Origin: a virus
Strand: one strand, 5' to 3'
DNA: 20,436 nt
IMG/VR virus record: IMGVR_UViG_3300017739_003776
Coordinates: 1-20,436 of that record
The translations under genes and the position numbers were made by a program. Below are positions 1 through 7,041 of the stretch, one piece after another (the first letter of the stretch is position 1; the number at the start of each line of letters is the position of its first letter). A model generated the notes under the pieces. It saw only the letters and a program-made list of their open reading frames with translations. It did not search any database and had not been told where the DNA came from.

Positions 1-126
1 TTGAATGAGATGTACGAAAGTACTTCAAAAGAAATTGAGAATTTACATAGAGAACTTGATTCTCAAATTAATAAACTAGAATCTAGATTGGTAAAACAAT
101 TTAAAGATTATAATTACAATAAATAA
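1..126 (+). CDS. 3' end of a coiled-coil protein (5' end outside window)
   Basis: Frame 1 is open from the first base to a TAA at 124-126, giving the last 41 residues of a protein whose start lies left of the window. The segment is rich in Glu, Lys, Asn, Leu and Ile with heptad-like spacing (a run around EIENLHRELDSQINKLESRL), which predicts a C-terminal coiled coil. Nothing identifies a family. It sits 26 nt before the clamp-loader ATPase gene on the same strand, so it is probably co-transcribed with the replication block. It does not resemble the C-terminus of a sliding clamp. Confidence 0.6.
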   Translation: MNEMYESTSKEIENLHRELDSQINKLESRLVKQFKDYNYNK

Positions 127-152
127 TTAACCAATTTAGGACTCTCAATTTT

Positions 153-1076
153 ATGAAAGAACATTCATTATTAGTAGAAAAATATAGATCAAAAGATCTA
201 ACAGAGTATGTAGGAAATGAACACATTAAAACACAAATACAAAAATATTTAGACCAAGATGATATTCAAAACTTTATATTCTATGGTCCTGCTGGTACTG
301 GAAAAACGACTTTGGCAAAACTTATTGTTAATAATCTGGAGTGTGACTACCTTTACATCAACGCTTCTGATGAACGAGGCATCGAAACTATTAGGGATAA
401 AGTCACAAGTTTCTCAAGCACTATATCGTTTAAAAAGATTAAAGTTGTCATCCTTGATGAGGCGGATTTTCTCACCATCCAAGCACAAGCATCTCTAAGA
501 AATACAATAGAAACGTTTTCCCGCAACACACGTTTTATCCTCACTTGTAATTTCATAGAAAGAATAATAGATCCGCTTCAATCAAGGTGTCAAACACTAA
601 AAATAGTACCACCAAGTAAAAAGGAGGTAGCAAAGCATTTATCCAACATACTAATAGATGAAGGTATAAAAGTAAATCTTAAAGATCTTGCCCACATAGT
701 TAATAAACATCATCCGGATATACGAAAAATGCTAAATACAATTCAGTTATCAACTAAAGATAATGAATTAGTATTAGATGAATCTATTTTAGTATCATCA
801 AATTACATTAAACAAATTATAGAAGAGCTAAAACAAAAGAAAACCGATTTTAGAAAACTAAGGCAAATAATAGCCGATTCTCAAGTACGTGATTTTGAAG
901 AATTATATAGAGCATTATTTGATCATGCCTCCGAATATGCCATTGGTAGAGAAGGAAGTGTAGCAATAATTTTGAATGAGCATCAATATCATTCTAACTT
1001 TCGTATTGACAAAGAAGTCAATATAGCAAGTGCATTAGCAAAAATAATTGAAATAAAAAAACCCCAAGTGATATGA
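153..1076 (+). CDS. 44: Clamp loader large subunit, T4 gp44-like AAA+ ATPase
   Basis: This 307-aa protein is the ATPase that opens and loads the sliding clamp onto primer-template DNA. Visible motifs are Walker A GPAGTGKT (residues 45-52), Walker B VVILDEAD (98-105), a sensor-1-like TCN (131-133) and the SRC arginine-finger motif (144-146), in the order seen in RFC/gp44 proteins. T4 gp44 is about 319 aa, so the length fits a full gene. The N-terminal EKYRSKDLTEYVGNE matches the usual start of clamp-loader ATPases. A weak AGGA lies about 11 nt before the ATG, the nearest thing to a Shine-Dalgarno in the window. The stop overlaps the next start (ATGA). The partner small subunit lies 0.8 kb downstream. 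Bases about 330-600 look less A+T-rich than their surroundings. Confidence 0.93.
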   Translation: MKEHSLLVEKYRSKDLTEYVGNEHIKTQIQKYLDQDDIQNFIFYGPAGTGKTTLAKLIVNNLECDYLYINASDERGIETIRDKVTSFSSTISFKKIKVVILDEADFLTIQAQASLRNTIETFSRNTRFILTCNFIERIIDPLQSRCQTLKIVPPSKKEVAKHLSNILIDEGIKVNLKDLAHIVNKHHPDIRKMLNTIQLSTKDNELVLDESILVSSNYIKQIIEELKQKKTDFRKLRQIIADSQVRDFEELYRALFDHASEYAIGREGSVAIILNEHQYHSNFRIDKEVNIASALAKIIEIKKPQVI

Positions 1077-1318
1077 AAAATCCACAGCAACAAGGTCTAA
1101 ATATAGATTTTAAAAATACAACAATGATAGAAGGTTTTGACGGAGGATTATTATTCGGTCAGGCATTTGTATTAAGAAAAGTATCAAAATTCGTAGCAGG
1201 AACAGATGAGGATGCAATGCTTCCAATACCTGTATTTTATGATTTAGAGACTAAAAAAATAATAGCTGATTCCTTACCTAAAGAAATTAGAGAAGATTAT
1301 AAAGATATTACAATATAG
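1073..1318 (+). CDS. Small phage protein of unknown function (81 aa)
   Basis: An 81-aa acidic-to-neutral protein whose ATG overlaps the gp44-like stop by 4 nt, so it is probably translationally coupled. It has no signal peptide or membrane segment. The central part (FGQAFVLRKVSKFVAGTDED, then LPIPVFYDLETKKI) looks like a compact alpha/beta fold, but I do not recognise a named family. Its stop is followed at once by the next ATG. Position between the two clamp-loader genes suggests a replication-block accessory gene; that is context only. Confidence 0.75.
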   Translation: MKNPQQQGLNIDFKNTTMIEGFDGGLLFGQAFVLRKVSKFVAGTDEDAMLPIPVFYDLETKKIIADSLPKEIREDYKDITI

Positions 1319-1822
1319 ATGAAAGTAATTACTATTAGGCAAAAAAAATATGAAGTTCTAGAAGAGAAAAATTTAAATAAGTGGAGAACTCATTATATTT
1401 TAAAAAACCTTGATAGTGATGAAAAGTTTATGTTAAAAATAGAAGATTATAGAGAGGCAGAATTTATAGTAAATGGAAAAATATCATCTGTTATACATAA
1501 AATAGGGGATCAAGTTTTAACAACGGTATTACGTCCTGAAAATCTTGAATTTAAAGAAGAAAAAAAAATAAAAAATAAAAATAATAAATTTAAATTTTTT
1601 AGATTTACAAAGGGCAATGTTGAAAGGAAAAGACACTTAGCTAAAACTATTACTTGGAGAGCAGTTGGGACTTTAGACACTATTTTATTATCTTATTTAA
1701 TAACAGGAAGTATTAAGATAGGTTTTACAATAGGATCTATTGAAATGTTTACAAAAATGATTTTATATTATTTACATGAAAGAGCTTGGTATAAATTTTC
1801 AAAATTTGGAGTAAAAAAATGA
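1319..1822 (+). CDS. DUF2061 membrane protein with extra N-terminal domain
   Basis: 167 aa. Residues about 1-90 form a charged soluble part with several beta-strand-like stretches, ending in a Lys/Asn-rich linker (about 80-95). Residues about 104-160 match the DUF2061 pattern: RKRHLAKTITWRAVGTLDT, a hydrophobic segment (LLSYLITGSIKIGFTIGSIE), then KMILYYLHERAW. DUF2061 proteins are short, predicted membrane-associated proteins of unknown function found in bacteria and phages; most are about 60-90 aa, so the N-terminal half is an addition. The ATG directly follows the previous stop. The 3' end overlaps the start of a 29-aa membrane peptide by 4 nt. The function of the combination is unknown. 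Confidence 0.85.
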   Translation: MKVITIRQKKYEVLEEKNLNKWRTHYILKNLDSDEKFMLKIEDYREAEFIVNGKISSVIHKIGDQVLTTVLRPENLEFKEEKKIKNKNNKFKFFRFTKGNVERKRHLAKTITWRAVGTLDTILLSYLITGSIKIGFTIGSIEMFTKMILYYLHERAWYKFSKFGVKK

Positions 1823-1908
1823 TTTATATAGTAATTACAATGTCAATAGGATTAGGTTTAGTAGGAATCTGGGTATATCAAGGTGAAAAAGAAAGAAGAC
1901 AAGATTAA
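1819..1908 (+). CDS. 29-aa single-pass membrane peptide
   Basis: The ATG at 1819 overlaps the DUF2061 gene's TGA (ATGA) and the frame ends with TAA at 1906-1908. The peptide has one hydrophobic stretch (IYIVITMSIGLGLVGIWVY, residues 2-20) followed by a charged tail EKERRQD, so it would sit in a membrane with a positive-rich end. The last 26 nt overlap the GTG start region of the gp62-like gene. The start-stop overlap and membrane-like composition support a real small gene. With so few residues, chance cannot be excluded. Confidence 0.5.
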   Translation: MIYIVITMSIGLGLVGIWVYQGEKERRQD

Positions 1909-2317
1909 GAATATTTTTGACTGGTTACAACATATAACGTTGTATAAAACACCTGCTTCAGAATTTACGGATAACGACTGGGAAAAATTTAATTCATACA
2001 TGGTGCATCGATTTGTTAGTATGCATATATATTACATTGAAATCGCAGATTATGCGCAAAGTATGTTACCAACTATGAAAAAACAAATATATAATTTTTA
2101 CAAAGAAATGTTACCTAAAAAGAAAGTCTGGTTACAGTATGTTAAATCAAAAACTGAAACTATAAACAAAGATTTAGTAGAAGACATAGCAAAATACTAT
2201 GAAGTTGGAGCAGCAGATGCTCTTTCGTATATTGCAGTAATGACTAAAGAAGAGATACCTATTATATTAAGTGAAATGGGTAAAGATAAAAAAGAAATAA
2301 AAAAGTTACTAAAATGA
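1883..2317 (+). CDS. 62: Clamp loader small subunit, T4 gp62-like
   Basis: 144 aa. The C-terminal half aligns by eye with T4 gp62: DLVEDIAKYYEVGAADALSYIAVM (from about residue 98) parallels the gp62 segment with KRYQVNTNDAINY, followed by a stretch resembling PLVLKEL. gp62-type subunits have no ATPase site; they bridge the gp44 ring in the clamp loader. T4 gp62 is 187 aa, so this is a short member. The start is GTG at 1883, inside the preceding membrane-peptide gene; the next in-frame ATG at 2000 would remove the conserved N-terminal helix. No Shine-Dalgarno precedes it. The stop overlaps the next ATG (ATGA). Confidence 0.8.
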   Translation: MKKKEDKIKNIFDWLQHITLYKTPASEFTDNDWEKFNSYMVHRFVSMHIYYIEIADYAQSMLPTMKKQIYNFYKEMLPKKKVWLQYVKSKTETINKDLVEDIAKYYEVGAADALSYIAVMTKEEIPIILSEMGKDKKEIKKLLK

Positions 2318-2466
2318 GTAAATTAGAGGAACTACTTTATAGTGCTGAAGAGCATGGTAAGCGACAACAAATGTTTGATGAAATAAAAAAATTAAAAATG
2401 GAAAATCCTAAACTCACTTTAGAACAACAATATGAACAAGCGTATCAAAAAGTAATGAAAACATGA
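2314..2466 (+). CDS. 50-aa helical hypothetical protein
   Basis: The ATG at 2314 overlaps the gp62-like stop by 4 nt, and the TGA at 2464-2466 overlaps the next ATG by 4 nt, so the frame fits the tight coupling of its neighbours. The 50-residue product is strongly charged (many Glu, Lys, Gln) and looks entirely helical (SKLEELLYSAEEHGKRQQMF, then TLEQQYEQAYQKVMK). No family is recognised. It is the only frame that fills the 145-nt gap between two supported genes. Confidence 0.7.
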   Translation: MSKLEELLYSAEEHGKRQQMFDEIKKLKMENPKLTLEQQYEQAYQKVMKT

Positions 2467-2690
2467 AAAAAAGTAAAATTATAGAAGCTTTAATTAGACA
2501 AGCAGAAGCAGATAAATCAAAAGCTTTAATGGCGTTAGATTTATTAGAAAACCAAGCAGTAGGAATTGGTGACCATACAGCAAATGACTTTTTTAAAGAT
2601 GCAAATGAAGCATTAGAATTATTAACAGATGCTGATGATAAATTAGAAACATTAAATAAATATTGGGGCGATCAACCTCTACCTTTTTAA
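2463..2690 (+). CDS. Small helical phage protein, unknown function (75 aa)
   Basis: 75 aa, acidic and Ala/Leu-rich, predicted as two helices (KIIEALIRQAEADKSKALMA and DANEALELLTDADDKLETLN) separated by a Gly-containing turn. It has no membrane segment, cysteines or recognisable catalytic motif. The ATG overlaps the previous stop, and one base separates its TAA from the next ATG. The position among replication and nucleotide genes suggests an accessory role, but I cannot name one. Confidence 0.75.
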   Translation: MKKSKIIEALIRQAEADKSKALMALDLLENQAVGIGDHTANDFFKDANEALELLTDADDKLETLNKYWGDQPLPF

Positions 2691-2691
2691 T

Positions 2692-3069
2692 ATGGAAGCG
2701 GAAAAGATAAAAGAAATTATCGAAGATGAGATAAATCAAACAATTGCTATTTTTGAAGAAGAATACCCTGAATTATCTCAGGAATTTAAAGAAATTCAAG
2801 ATGAAATGTATAGAATGTTTGCAGCTAAACACATGGATTATGGTTTACAAAACATTTCATTAGGAGGAGACTTAACTAAAGAAAACGATAAAAAATTCTC
2901 ATTAACAGGTTTAGCTATCAGATTAACAGATAAAATTTCAAGATTAAGAAATTTACTTACTAATGGTAGAAATTTTGTTAAAGGTGAAGGAATGGAAGAC
3001 ACATTTATAGACATAGCTAATTACGGTATAATTGGTATGTTAGTAGGACGTGACAAGTGGAAAAAATAA
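2692..3069 (+). CDS. Nmad1/DUF1599-type nucleotide-modification-associated protein
   Basis: 125 aa, all-helical. The signature is KHMDYG..N (46-54), RLTDKISRLRNL (77-88) and EDTFIDIANY (102-111), the layout of the DUF1599 / 'nucleotide modification associated domain 1' family (PF07659), which recalls the acidic and basic helices of all-alpha (MazG-like) NTP pyrophosphatases. Such proteins occur in phages and are linked by neighbourhood to modified nucleotides; their chemistry is unproven. A cytoplasmic role in the nucleotide pool is the best inference. The gene starts one base after the previous stop, and its TAA is followed at once by the nuclease ATG. Confidence 0.75.
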   Translation: MEAEKIKEIIEDEINQTIAIFEEEYPELSQEFKEIQDEMYRMFAAKHMDYGLQNISLGGDLTKENDKKFSLTGLAIRLTDKISRLRNLLTNGRNFVKGEGMEDTFIDIANYGIIGMLVGRDKWKK

Positions 3070-4017
3070 ATGGCCAAAACACCTGCTATAGTAAAGGAGA
3101 TACAATTATCCCCTAAAAGAGAATTAGACTACTCTTATCAAAAAAATATTTCATATTCACAATATACAATGTGGAAGAAATGTCCTAAACAATGGGCTTT
3201 ACAATATAGAGACGGTCATAAAGTTTATACACCTAGTATTCACACTGTATTTGGGAAAGCATTACATGAGGCTTTTCAACATTATATTAAAGTAATGTAT
3301 GAAACAAGTGCTGCAGCAGCTAATAGAGAAGATATATTAGAAATACTTAAGGATCAATTAAGAGCTCACTATCAAGAAGAGTATAAGAAAAATAATAAAC
3401 AACATTTTTCTAACCCAGGTGAACTAAGTGAATTTTATCAAGACGGAGTTGAAATTTTAAATTACCTAAAAAAACATAGGGGCAAATATTTTTCAAAACG
3501 AGGTTGGCATTTAGTAGGAATAGAAACTCCCATACTAATGCCTCCTGTAAAATATAACCCTAATATTTTATTTATGGGTTATTTAGACATTGTAATGTAC
3601 AATGAAAACTTAAATAAATTTAAAATAATAGATATTAAAACATCTACTAATGGTTGGAAATTAAATTATGTTAAAAATGATGAAGATAAACAATTCCAAC
3701 TCATACTATATAAAAAATTCTTTGCAGAACAGTTTGGAATAGATATAAAGGATATTGATATTGAGTTCTTTATTACCAGAAGAAAAGTATACGAAGATGG
3801 AGATTACCCACAGAAACGATTTCAAATGTATTCTCCTCCTTCAGGTAAAATAAAAGTAAATAGAGCAACTAAAGCAATACAAGAATTTATGAGTGAATGT
3901 TTTATAAAAAATGAATACTCAACTAAAGAAATGTCACCAAATCCCTCAAAATGGAATTGTGGGTTTTGCCCTTATAAAACGGATAAAAAATTATGTGGAT
4001 TAGGTGAACATTTTTAA
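3070..4017 (+). CDS. PD-(D/E)XK nuclease, Cas4/RecB type, with Fe-S cysteines
   Basis: 315 aa. Nuclease motifs are GKALHE (H66), GYLD (D173), IDIK (D188, K190) and Q210-LILY, the typical order for the PDDEXK_1/RecB-like fold. Four cysteines, C38 (in CPKQWALQY) and C297-x2-C300-x8-C309, match the N-terminal one plus C-terminal three layout that holds a 4Fe-4S cluster in Cas4 and AddB nucleases. The likely role is a metal-dependent DNA exonuclease in replication, recombination or host DNA breakdown. No cas1 or cas2 gene is nearby, so this is not a CRISPR locus. The gene is the last of the replication block; a 47-nt gap with regulatory-looking sequence follows. Confidence 0.87.
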   Translation: MAKTPAIVKEIQLSPKRELDYSYQKNISYSQYTMWKKCPKQWALQYRDGHKVYTPSIHTVFGKALHEAFQHYIKVMYETSAAAANREDILEILKDQLRAHYQEEYKKNNKQHFSNPGELSEFYQDGVEILNYLKKHRGKYFSKRGWHLVGIETPILMPPVKYNPNILFMGYLDIVMYNENLNKFKIIDIKTSTNGWKLNYVKNDEDKQFQLILYKKFFAEQFGIDIKDIDIEFFITRRKVYEDGDYPQKRFQMYSPPSGKIKVNRATKAIQEFMSECFIKNEYSTKEMSPNPSKWNCGFCPYKTDKKLCGLGEHF

Positions 4018-4019
4018 TA

Positions 4020-4035
4020 CAATACGTATGTATTG
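4020..4035. repeat. Perfect inverted repeat, possible operator
   Basis: CAATAC and GTATTG form a perfect 6-bp dyad around a GTAT centre, 3 nt after the nuclease gene and one base before the late promoter box. It is too A/T-rich and short, and lacks a T-run, so it is a poor terminator. Its place at the promoter of an RHH gene suggests an operator for that protein, by inference only. Confidence 0.4.
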
Positions 4036-4036
4036 A

Positions 4037-4044
4037 TATAAATA
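4037..4044 (+). promoter_or_regulatory. T4-type late promoter box (TATAAATA)
   Basis: An exact TATAAATA, the consensus -10 of T4 late promoters used by the gp55/gp33/sliding-clamp system, lies in the one notable intergenic gap, 20 nt before the ATG at 4065. This spacing leaves room for a start site and a short leader. The octamer also occurs by chance inside genes here (for example near 7112 and 10124), so its location rather than its presence is the support. It would drive the RHH gene and the glycan island. Confidence 0.5.
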
Positions 4045-4064
4045 GTTTTATTAAATTAAAGATT

Positions 4065-4253
4065 ATGAGCAATAAAAAAGAAAAAACACTAACTAGTGTT
4101 AAAATACAAAGTGATTTATTTCAAGATTTTAAAATAGAGTGTGTAAAACGTAAATTTTCCTTCCAGAAACTTGCCGACCGCGCTATCCATTTGTATCTTA
4201 CAAATGATGATTTTAGAAAAACAATTAACAATCACAATAACCTCGAGTTATAA
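4065..4253 (+). CDS. Ribbon-helix-helix DNA-binding protein (62 aa)
   Basis: 62 aa. Residues 8-14 (TLTSVKI) fit the short DNA-contacting beta strand of RHH proteins, followed by two helices (LFQDFKIECVKRKF, 18-31; FQKLADRAIHLYLT, 33-46) and a basic-polar tail. RHH proteins bind DNA as dimers, usually as repressors. It is the first gene after the late promoter box and inverted repeat, so autoregulation or control of the downstream glycan genes is plausible but not shown. The gene's centre (about 4150-4200) has more G+C than its surroundings. No Shine-Dalgarno is visible; 12 nt separate it from the next gene. Confidence 0.72.
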   Translation: MSNKKEKTLTSVKIQSDLFQDFKIECVKRKFSFQKLADRAIHLYLTNDDFRKTINNHNNLEL

Positions 4254-4265
4254 AAACAAAAATAA

Positions 4266-5711
4266 ATGAATAAAGATTTTAAGTATCTTCCTCCAAATAA
4301 AAGGAAGAAAATACTCTTAATATGTGATGATATTAGAGTACATTCGGGAATAGCTACAGTAGGTAAAGAAATAGTATTACATACTTGTCAACATTTTAAT
4401 TGGGTACAAATAGCGGGAGCAATAAAACATCCTGATAAAGGTAAAGTTTTTGATTTATCTAAAAGTATTAATCAAGAAACAGGTTTAAATAATTCTAATG
4501 TTAAATTATTTCCTGTTGATGGTTATGGTAATATAGAATTAGTAAGACAAATTATAAAACAAGAAAAACCAGATGCATTAATGCTTATTACAGATCCAAG
4601 ATATTTTTCTTGGTTATTTAATGCTGAAGGAGAGATAAGAAAAAATATACCCATTATTTATTTAAACATTTGGGATGACTACCCAGCTCCTTTATATAAT
4701 AAAGCATTTTATGAGTCATGTGATTTATTAATGGGGATTTCAAAACAAACAGTAAACATTAATAATATTGTTTTAGGTAATAAAGCTAAAAACAAAATAA
4801 TAAAATATTTACCTCATGGTTTAAACCATAAAATTTACCGTCCTTTAGAAACTACAGAAGAGTTAGATGCTGTGGAAAAAATGAAATTAGATTTATTTGG
4901 CAAAGATGAAGTTAATTTTGTTTTATTTTTTAATTCAAGAAATATTAGAAGAAAACAAATCCCGGATGCAATGTGGGCATTTAAAATGTTTTTAGATAGT
5001 TTACCTAAAGAAAAAGCAGATAAATGTAGATTTTTACTTCATACTGAAAAAGTGCATGAAGCCGGTACAGATTTAGAAGCTATAAATGAATTATTATTTG
5101 GAGAAAAATACCCAAATGCTATAGTAATTGATGAAAAAAGATGGTCAACACAAGAGTTAAATATGTTATATAATATAACAGATTGTCAAATTCTTTTAAC
5201 ATCAAATGAGGGATGGGGATTAACACTAACTGAAGCAATGTTAGCAGGTAACCCTATTATAGCTAATGTTACAGGAGGAATGCAAGATCAAATGAGATTT
5301 GAGGATGAAAATGAAAAATGGTTTACACCTTCCCTAGAAATACCATCTAATAATACGGGTAAATATAAAAAACATGGTGAATGGGCTTTCCCATGTTATC
5401 CAACTTCTAGATCAATTCAGGGGTCACCTGTTACTCCTTATATCTGGGATGATAGATGCAAAGCCGAAGATGCAGCTGATAGAATAAAAGAAGTTTATGA
5501 CTTAGGACCAGAAAAAAGAAAAGAATTAGGTCTTAAAGCTAGAGAATGGTGCTTAAGCGAAGAAGCAGGATTTACAGCTGAACACCAGGGTAAAAGATTT
5601 ATAGAATTTACTAATGAATTATTCAATACTTGGGAACCAAGAGAAGCATTTGAAGTAATAGACACAGACGAAGATATTAGAAAAATACAAACACATAATT
5701 TAGTATATTAA
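4266..5711 (+). CDS. GT-B glycosyltransferase (GT4-like)
   Basis: 481 aa, cytoplasmic, no signal peptide. The C-terminal Rossmann domain holds the GT4-type E-x7-E signature, EGWGLTLTE (E315, E323), followed by AGNPIIANVTGG. The N-terminal domain begins with KILLICDDIRVHSGIATVGK (15-34), a Gly-containing loop typical for acceptor-side GT-B domains. Residues 183-188 (PHGLNH) and 221-229 (FFNSRNIRR) match the linker and start of the donor domain. The protein would transfer a sugar from a nucleotide donor; donor and acceptor cannot be read from sequence. It opens the glycan island. One base separates its stop from the next GT-B gene, which suggests that the pair act in sequence. Confidence 0.85.
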   Translation: MNKDFKYLPPNKRKKILLICDDIRVHSGIATVGKEIVLHTCQHFNWVQIAGAIKHPDKGKVFDLSKSINQETGLNNSNVKLFPVDGYGNIELVRQIIKQEKPDALMLITDPRYFSWLFNAEGEIRKNIPIIYLNIWDDYPAPLYNKAFYESCDLLMGISKQTVNINNIVLGNKAKNKIIKYLPHGLNHKIYRPLETTEELDAVEKMKLDLFGKDEVNFVLFFNSRNIRRKQIPDAMWAFKMFLDSLPKEKADKCRFLLHTEKVHEAGTDLEAINELLFGEKYPNAIVIDEKRWSTQELNMLYNITDCQILLTSNEGWGLTLTEAMLAGNPIIANVTGGMQDQMRFEDENEKWFTPSLEIPSNNTGKYKKHGEWAFPCYPTSRSIQGSPVTPYIWDDRCKAEDAADRIKEVYDLGPEKRKELGLKAREWCLSEEAGFTAEHQGKRFIEFTNELFNTWEPREAFEVIDTDEDIRKIQTHNLVY

Positions 5712-5712
5712 T

Positions 5713-7041
5713 ATGAAACCAACATTTGTAATAAGCTGCCCAATAGACACCTATTCAGGTTATGGAGCAAGATCAAGAGATATAGTAAAATCCATTATTG
5801 AAATGGATAAATATGATGTAAAAATATTACCACAAAGATGGGGTGCTACACCCTGGGGTTTTATAGAAGATCATAAAGAAGATTGGGGTTTTTTAAATAA
5901 GCATTTATGGCAACCCGAACCTAATAAACAATATCCTAAACCTGATGTATGGATGCAAATAACAATTCCAAATGAATTTATGCCACAAGGACATTATAAC
6001 ATAGGAATGACTGCTGGTATTGAAACTACTTTATGTAAACCTGAATGGATTGAAGGCTGTAACAGAATGAATATTGTAGTTGGGTCATCAGAACATACTA
6101 TTCAAGTATTAAAAAATAGTAAATTCCAACAAAAAGATCAAAAAACCCAACAAACTATTAAAAATATAGAATTATCTACAAAAACTAAAGTTTTATTTGA
6201 GGGTTTTAATGAAAATGTTTATAAAAAAACAAATGAAATATTAGATTTGCCTGAAATAAAAGAACAATTTTGTTTTTTATTTGTTGGTCATTGGATGCAA
6301 GGAGCATTTGGGCATGATAGAAAAAATGTAGGTTTACTAGTAAAATCATTTTTAGAAACTTTTAAAAATAAACAAAAACAACCTGCTCTTATAATGAAAA
6401 CCTCTGGGGGAATGGTTTCATATATGGATAGAGATGCTATCTTAAAAAAAATAAGTGATATTAAAAAAACTGTAAAAGGAAAATTACCTAAAATTTATGT
6501 TATACATGGGGATCTTTTAGATGAAGAAATAAATGAATTATATAATCATCCCAAAGTAAAATGTATGGTTAATATTACTAAAGGTGAAGGATTTGGTAGG
6601 CCACTACTTGAATTTACTCAAACTAAAAAACCAATAATAGCTTCAAGTTGGTCAGGCCATATTGATTTTCTTAAACCTGATATGAGTATATTATTACCAG
6701 GTACTTTAGGTGATATTCATAAAAGTGTAAAAAATAATTGGTTTATTGATGGAGCTAAATGGTTTGATGTTGATACTATGGCATTGGGGAAAGCCTTAAA
6801 GGATGTGTATAAAAATTATAAAAATTGGATTCATAAAGCTAAACAACAAGGTAATTTTGCTAAAGAAAACTTTACATATACTAAAATGAAAGAAAAATTT
6901 AGTAAAATGTTAGAAAAAAATGTATCTACAGCTCCTAAACAAGTAGGATTAAAATTACCAAAACTTAAAAAAATAGGAGAGGATAATAAACCTGAACTTC
7001 CTAAATTAAAATTACCAAAATTGAAAAAAGTAGAAATATGA
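5713..7041 (+). CDS. GT-B glycosyltransferase with repeated Lys-Leu-Pro tail
   Basis: 442 aa. The N-terminal half has a GT-B start (SGYGARSRDIV, 15-25) and a strongly conserved-looking IGMTAGIETTLC...GCNRMN region (97-120). The C-terminal domain has the E-x7-E motif EGFGRPLLE (E292, E300) and KPIIASSWSGH. It therefore resembles GT4-family retaining transferases. The last about 31 residues are a low-complexity tail built from repeated (L)KLPKLKK units, outside the catalytic fold. The ATG follows the previous stop after one base, and the stop overlaps the next gene by 4 nt. The donor and acceptor are unknown. Confidence 0.83.
   Translation: MKPTFVISCPIDTYSGYGARSRDIVKSIIEMDKYDVKILPQRWGATPWGFIEDHKEDWGFLNKHLWQPEPNKQYPKPDVWMQITIPNEFMPQGHYNIGMTAGIETTLCKPEWIEGCNRMNIVVGSSEHTIQVLKNSKFQQKDQKTQQTIKNIELSTKTKVLFEGFNENVYKKTNEILDLPEIKEQFCFLFVGHWMQGAFGHDRKNVGLLVKSFLETFKNKQKQPALIMKTSGGMVSYMDRDAILKKISDIKKTVKGKLPKIYVIHGDLLDEEINELYNHPKVKCMVNITKGEGFGRPLLEFTQTKKPIIASSWSGHIDFLKPDMSILLPGTLGDIHKSVKNNWFIDGAKWFDVDTMALGKALKDVYKNYKNWIHKAKQQGNFAKENFTYTKMKEKFSKMLEKNVSTAPKQVGLKLPKLKKIGEDNKPELPKLKLPKLKKVEI
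6949..7029 (+). repeat. Near-identical 24-bp direct repeats coding the LKLPKLKK tail
   Basis: Two 24-bp copies (6949-6972 and 7006-7029) both read ttaaaattaccaaaa then, after a 3-base stretch that differs at two positions, six A. They encode LKLPKLKK twice, with a further ELPK half-unit between. The near-identity at the DNA level points to recent duplication or slippage rather than convergent amino-acid selection. Confidence 0.7.

Noticed and set aside
259-498. 79-aa + strand frame inside the gp44-like gene
   Set aside because: It is an out-of-frame shadow of the ATPase gene with no independent leader or motif.
353-556. 67-aa open frame on the minus strand inside the gp44-like gene
   Set aside because: It overlaps a firmly identified AAA+ gene, has no family motif and lies opposite to all other genes. 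It exists only because this stretch has fewer stops due to higher G+C.
3070-4017. CRISPR-Cas locus suggested by a Cas4-like nuclease
   Set aside because: There are no cas1 or cas2 genes and no repeat-spacer array in the window.
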